A stretch of DNA of 8,766 nt from Cyanobacteria bacterium T3Sed10_344R1 (GTDB lineage: Bacteria > Cyanobacteriota > Cyanobacteriia > Phormidesmidales > Phormidesmidaceae): the NCBI GenBank assembly GCA_003566335.1, contig PXDR01000051.1, forward strand, positions 1-8,766, written 5' to 3'. The notes under the pieces are model-generated. The model was not told where the DNA came from, ran no database searches, and saw only the letters and a list, made by a program, of their open reading frames with translations. Position 1 is the first letter of the stretch, and every line of letters starts with the position of its first letter. Below, one piece after another: positions 6,253-8,766 of the stretch. The translations under genes and the position numbers were made by a program.

Positions 6253-7035
6253 ATGAAAGCTGCTCACCCCACCCGGCGTCGTTGGCAACGGGCGCTGGCA
6301 TTGCCCCTCACCGTTGGACTGGTCTTAACGGCAATTGTGCCTGTGGCCCTGGCGCAGAATCGTATTCGCTTCAATGCCCCCGACCTCCGTGCCCCCGGCA
6401 ACCGAGAAGCAGGAGCCTCTCGCGGCGATGTCTGCATGACCGAAGAGCCCACCCTCACCGCTTTAATCCCTCAGAGCAACTTGAGCCTGACCACCCAGGC
6501 GTATCCTGATTTCTTTGTCTACTTGCCCCCCAACACCGCCAAGAGTCTGGTGTTTGTGCTGTACGACAACGACACTGGCGAAGAGACCTATCGCACCAGC
6601 TTCAGCCCCTTGACCGAGGCCGGAGTGGTGGCCATTAGCCTGCCCGACAACGGCATCCAAAAACCGATTGAGGTCGGGCATCGCTACACCTGGTACTTTG
6701 CCGTCATGTGCGACACCGTCAACCTAGACCGCAACTTCGTGGTGAGTGGGGAGCTAGAGCGGGTTGAACCATCCGATCGCTTGACGGCTCAGTTGGATGA
6801 GGCCACAGCGGCTGACTTGCCCGAAATTTATGCTGAGCATGGTTTGTGGAGCGATGTGCTGACTAGTTTAGTCAGTCAGCGCCGACAAACTCCCCAGTCT
6901 CAAGCGCTGCTCGATGACTGGATAGCCCTATTGGAGTCTGTGAATCTGGCGGATGTTGCCGATAAACCGCTCCTGCCCATCAGCCTAGATGCTGAAATTT
7001 CCGACGAAGACGAAGCGAGTGAGCCAGCAGATTAA
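6253..7035 (+). CDS. Secreted DUF928 family protein
   Basis: A 260-residue protein matching DUF928, a family of unknown function that I know mainly from cyanobacteria. I chose the ATG at 6253 over the one at 6187 because it gives a standard signal peptide: MKAAHPTRRRWQR, a hydrophobic stretch at about 14-33, and a likely cut after ALA34. AGAGG lies 8 bases upstream. The longer start would add 22 odd residues before it. After the signal comes the family's IRFNAPDLRAPGNREAGASR region (38-57) and a beta-rich middle with LTALIPQ (68-74), FFVYLPP (87-93) and YTWYFAVMC (145-153). Cys61 and Cys153 are the only cysteines and could form a disulfide outside the cytoplasm. The C-terminus is strongly acidic. 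The stop is 17 bases from the end of trpA, which converges on it; no terminator is visible between them. Confidence 0.85.
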   Translation: MKAAHPTRRRWQRALALPLTVGLVLTAIVPVALAQNRIRFNAPDLRAPGNREAGASRGDVCMTEEPTLTALIPQSNLSLTTQAYPDFFVYLPPNTAKSLVFVLYDNDTGEETYRTSFSPLTEAGVVAISLPDNGIQKPIEVGHRYTWYFAVMCDTVNLDRNFVVSGELERVEPSDRLTAQLDEATAADLPEIYAEHGLWSDVLTSLVSQRRQTPQSQALLDDWIALLESVNLADVADKPLLPISLDAEISDEDEASEPAD

Positions 7036-7052
7036 GTCCCAGTTAATTGCCC

Positions 7053-7856
7053 TTAGTCAATCGCCTGGCGCAGTTCGCCACAGAATTGGCTGAGGGCGGC
7101 CAGCCCTTCTTGAGAGGTGCCGGTCGAGAGGCGCTTCACGAAGGCGCTGCCAACGATGATGCCGTCTGCGCCCCATTGCTTCAGCTGTTGAGCTTGCTCG
7201 GGTTGGGAAACGCCGAATCCCACGGCAATGGGTTTGTCGGTCACTCCCCTTAATTCTTTGAGCAGGTCACCGACCCGGCTTTGGATCGTGCTGCGCACCC
7301 CGGTGACGCCCGTAACGCTGACCAGGTAGATAAAGCCTTGGGAATGGGTTGCGATCGCAGTCAATCGCTCTTTCGGCGTCGTCGGAGCCACCAGCAACAC
7401 CACCTCAATCCCGGCGGCTTTAGCGGGTTGAGTCAGCACTTCGACTTCTTCTAAGGGCAGATCTGGCACCACCAGCCCCTTCACCCCAGCTGCAGCGATG
7501 GTCTCCAAGAAAGGCTCAATCCCCCGATTCAAAATCGGGTTGTAGTAGGTGAACAAAACGATGGGAGCCTGGATCTCGGGCGAAACCTGGCGCACCACGT
7601 CTAAAACTTGCTCTAAGGTGACCCCTTGGGCCAGAGCACGGGTAGCCGCCGCCTGAATCACCGGGCCATCGGCGAGGGGGTCAGAATAGGGCACCCCCAG
7701 TTCAATGATGTCCGCCCCTTGCTGATCGAGCTGCTTTAGAGCGGCGGCAGTCGTCTCTAGGTCAGGATCGCCAGCGGTAATGAAGGGAATTAGGGCGCAT
7801 TGGTTGCGATCGCGCAGGGCTTGAAACTGCTCAGAGACGGATTTCATAGGGTTCAT
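7053..7856 (-). CDS. trpA: Tryptophan synthase alpha subunit
   Basis: TrpA cleaves indole-3-glycerol phosphate to indole and glyceraldehyde 3-phosphate in the cytoplasm; indole passes to TrpB. The protein is 267 residues from the ATG at 7856. IIELGVPYSDPLADGP holds the catalytic Glu (52) and Asp (63). Further marks are VLFTYYNP (100-107), VPDLPLEE (130-137), the mobile loop region YLVSVTGVTGVR (177-188), and the phosphate-binding VGFGVS (212-217) and GSAFV (236-240). A second in-frame ATG three codons later (7847) would number the catalytic residues Glu49 and Asp60, exactly as in E. coli; it may be the real start, and no ribosome binding site decides. All key residues are present and the length is normal. 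It lies 104 bases behind DUF3007, probably in the same transcript. trpB is not in the window. Confidence 0.96.
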   Translation of the reverse strand: MNPMKSVSEQFQALRDRNQCALIPFITAGDPDLETTAAALKQLDQQGADIIELGVPYSDPLADGPVIQAAATRALAQGVTLEQVLDVVRQVSPEIQAPIVLFTYYNPILNRGIEPFLETIAAAGVKGLVVPDLPLEEVEVLTQPAKAAGIEVVLLVAPTTPKERLTAIATHSQGFIYLVSVTGVTGVRSTIQSRVGDLLKELRGVTDKPIAVGFGVSQPEQAQQLKQWGADGIIVGSAFVKRLSTGTSQEGLAALSQFCGELRQAID

Positions 7857-7873
7857 CCAACAGGGCCGATGAT

Positions 7874-7892
7874 GGCCAGAGTTAAACTGGCC
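7874..7892 (-). other. Hairpin in the trpA leader
   Basis: GGCCAG (7874-7879) and CTGGCC (7887-7892) form a perfect 6-bp stem with a 7-base loop, 18 bases upstream of the first trpA ATG. There is no T-run after it on the minus strand and no Trp-rich leader peptide was seen, so it is not a classical attenuator. It could stabilise or process the ndhL-DUF3007-trpA message, or end part of the transcripts. Confidence 0.35.
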
Positions 7893-7960
7893 CCTAAAAC
7901 TCTAAGCCAAGAGGGGGCAGCGGGTCTATGGGACTGGCCCACCGAATTGGTTAAGCCTGC

Positions 7961-8290
7961 TTATTTAGAGCCTTCAGACGCCGCGCTCTCAGCGTTCTCA
8001 GCCGACATCTCGGCCATTAACGCCTCCAGTTGCTCTGGACTCAGTTCATCGAGGCGCTTTTGCAGCACCGCATCTTCATAATCCTGGAGCTGGCGGTTAT
8101 AGGTCATCTTTTGAGTAAAAACCCGCGCCAGATAAGAGCCCAGCCAGCCCAACAAACCGCCCACCAACACCACCTGACTCCAGATGCCAGCAGATAGCGG
8201 CTCTAGCCCAGCCAGCTGCAGACCCCAATAAAGCCCACCGCCCACCAGGAAGACTCCGAAGGTAATCCCCAGGGCATCAATACGTCGCAT
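7961..8290 (-). CDS. DUF3007 family small membrane protein
   Basis: A 109-residue protein of the DUF3007 family, found in cyanobacteria and with no function I can assign. It has two predicted membrane segments, at about 7-27 (Gly-rich, GITFGVFLVGGGLYWG) and 36-55, then a charged helical tail. The tail carries the family's recognisable YNRQLQDYEDAVLQKRLDEL stretch (64-83), followed by LSPEQLEAL (83-91) and a low-complexity Ala/Ser/Glu end. The start at 8290 lies 6 bases after the ndhL stop, so the two are almost certainly co-transcribed. That position directly behind a thylakoid complex subunit hints at a thylakoid role, perhaps linked to NDH-1, but this rests on neighbourhood only. Confidence 0.87.
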   Translation of the reverse strand: MRRIDALGITFGVFLVGGGLYWGLQLAGLEPLSAGIWSQVVLVGGLLGWLGSYLARVFTQKMTYNRQLQDYEDAVLQKRLDELSPEQLEALMAEMSAENAESAASEGSK

Positions 8291-8296
8291 GGTGAC

Positions 8297-8512
8297 CTAA
8301 CTCGACAGGGTGCGTTTCTGGGGCCGGAAGTTGAGGAACGGGCTCATCACCAGCATCCCTGGAAAGAAAATAAACACGAAGGCGTACAGCACCGTGCGCT
8401 CAATCGAGCCCGCCACCGTCCAGCGTTGCTTGAGATAGAGATAAAGCCCAGCCGGAATAACCAGCAAGTAGACGCCTGCCAGGGCCGCGTAAACCAGAAG
8501 CGCAAATGTCAT
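8297..8512 (-). CDS. ndhL: NAD(P)H-quinone oxidoreductase subunit L (NDH-1 subunit)
   Basis: NdhL is a small membrane subunit specific to the cyanobacterial and plastid NDH-1 complex, which moves electrons from ferredoxin to plastoquinone and supports cyclic electron flow, respiration and CO2 uptake. The 71-residue protein has the expected size and two TM segments at about 5-27 and 40-57. Diagnostic stretches are LAGVYLLVIPAGLYLYLKQRW (11-31), IFFPGM (48-53) and the C-terminal PFLNFRP (58-64). It is the first gene of the apparent ndhL-DUF3007-trpA operon. No clear Shine-Dalgarno precedes the ATG; an 11-base palindrome (8514-8524) sits immediately before it. Confidence 0.94.
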   Translation of the reverse strand: MTFALLVYAALAGVYLLVIPAGLYLYLKQRWTVAGSIERTVLYAFVFIFFPGMLVMSPFLNFRPQKRTLSS

Positions 8513-8766
8513 GGGTGAATCACCAGATTACCTAAATCTATATTAAGGCTTTCGCCCCCTCCCCTGATCTTCCCAGGGCTGAACGCTAGCAGCTTGAGGT
8601 CAGGGTGCGAGACTTCCAGAGTCCTCAAAACCGTCTCTAGACCTGGGGTGTAGCCGATTTCCCCAAGTTATCCCCAAGTCTGTTTACCGACAATCGCCCC
8701 GCCAGCTCAGCCCCAGTTTAGGCAGAACTTGAGCAGAGTAGGATGGATCCACCCCTTGCCGCCGGA
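8513..8766. other. Upstream region of the ndhL operon, no supported gene
   Basis: This 254-base stretch should hold the ndhL promoter. An AT-rich patch at 8536-8546 gives a possible minus-strand -10 (TATAGA, 8537-8542, 24 bases before the start codon), but no -35 fits. The 9-base word TCCCCAAGT occurs at 8660-8668 and again at 8671-8679. A plus-strand ATG at 8743 opens eight codons to the window edge, too few to call a gene. Confidence 0.45.
8514..8524. promoter_or_regulatory. 11-base palindrome at the ndhL start
   Basis: GGTGA-A-TCACC is a perfect inverted repeat one base upstream of the ndhL ATG, exactly where the ribosome binds. It might act as an operator or a small structure limiting initiation. 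The single-base centre means it cannot fold as a stable 5-bp hairpin without opening inner pairs, so a protein site is more plausible than an RNA hairpin. Confidence 0.3.

Larger units (their letters stand above)
1705..7813. repeat. Ten HIP1 octamers (GCGATCGC)
   Basis: Copies start at 1705, 1910, 2334, 4899, 5355, 5464, 5698, 5877, 7351 and 7806. HIP1 is a highly overrepresented palindrome in many cyanobacterial genomes. Less than one copy would be expected by chance in this length. They occur both in genes and between them; none lies in the peptidase, sds, DUF928, DUF3007 or ndhL genes. They support the cyanobacterial assignment. Confidence 0.9.

Noticed and set aside
8669..8677. TTATCCCCA as a DnaA box
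   Set aside because: One mismatch from TTATCCACA, a single site, and no dnaA/dnaN or other origin features nearby.
8743..8766. Plus-strand ATG opening eight codons (MDPPLAAG) at the window edge
   Set aside because: Too short to tell from chance; it could be the start of a rightward gene but nothing in the window confirms it.

Overview
This window is cyanobacterial chromosome. The evidence is a gene for NdhL (a cyanobacterial/plastid NDH-1 subunit), a DUF3007 gene directly behind it, a solanesyl-type prenyl diphosphate synthase, a DUF928 gene (a family I know essentially from cyanobacteria), and ten copies of the HIP1 octamer GCGATCGC in under 9 kb. The GC-rich codon usage would fit a filamentous Leptolyngbya/Nodosilinea-like lineage, but that placement is a guess. 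No phage, insertion sequence, CRISPR array, rRNA or tRNA was seen.

Layout, left to right. (1) 1-1466, minus: N-terminal two thirds of an M3-family oligopeptidase (PrlC-like), cut by the window edge just after its HEFGH zinc motif. (2) 1467-1906: non-coding leader region between two divergent genes, with a few hairpins. (3) 1907-2971, plus: two-TM potassium-channel-like protein with a cytosolic RCK/TrkA region and an unusual selectivity filter, GVGYGE. (4) 3060-4031, plus: polyprenyl (solanesyl) diphosphate synthase for the plastoquinone side chain. (5) 4032-4165: hairpin-rich intergenic stretch between convergent genes that looks like a copy of a dispersed repeat. (6) 4170-5768, minus: CHASE2 membrane sensor with no enzymatic output domain and a duplicated short motif in its tail. 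(7) 5769-6252: 484-base divergent intergenic region with tandem repeats and palindromes. (8) 6253-7035, plus: secreted DUF928 protein. (9) 8512-7053, minus: apparent operon ndhL - DUF3007 - trpA. (10) 8513-8766: leader of that operon.

How the genes may relate. Sds (plastoquinone side chain) and NdhL (subunit of the NDH-1 complex that reduces plastoquinone) both serve thylakoid electron transport but lie in separate transcription units. The most intriguing unit is the divergent CHASE2/DUF928 pair: an extracytoplasmic-sensing membrane protein facing a secreted protein of unknown function across a repeat-rich shared control region. No function can be assigned to this pair from sequence alone. 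The rest is well-known cyanobacterial housekeeping.
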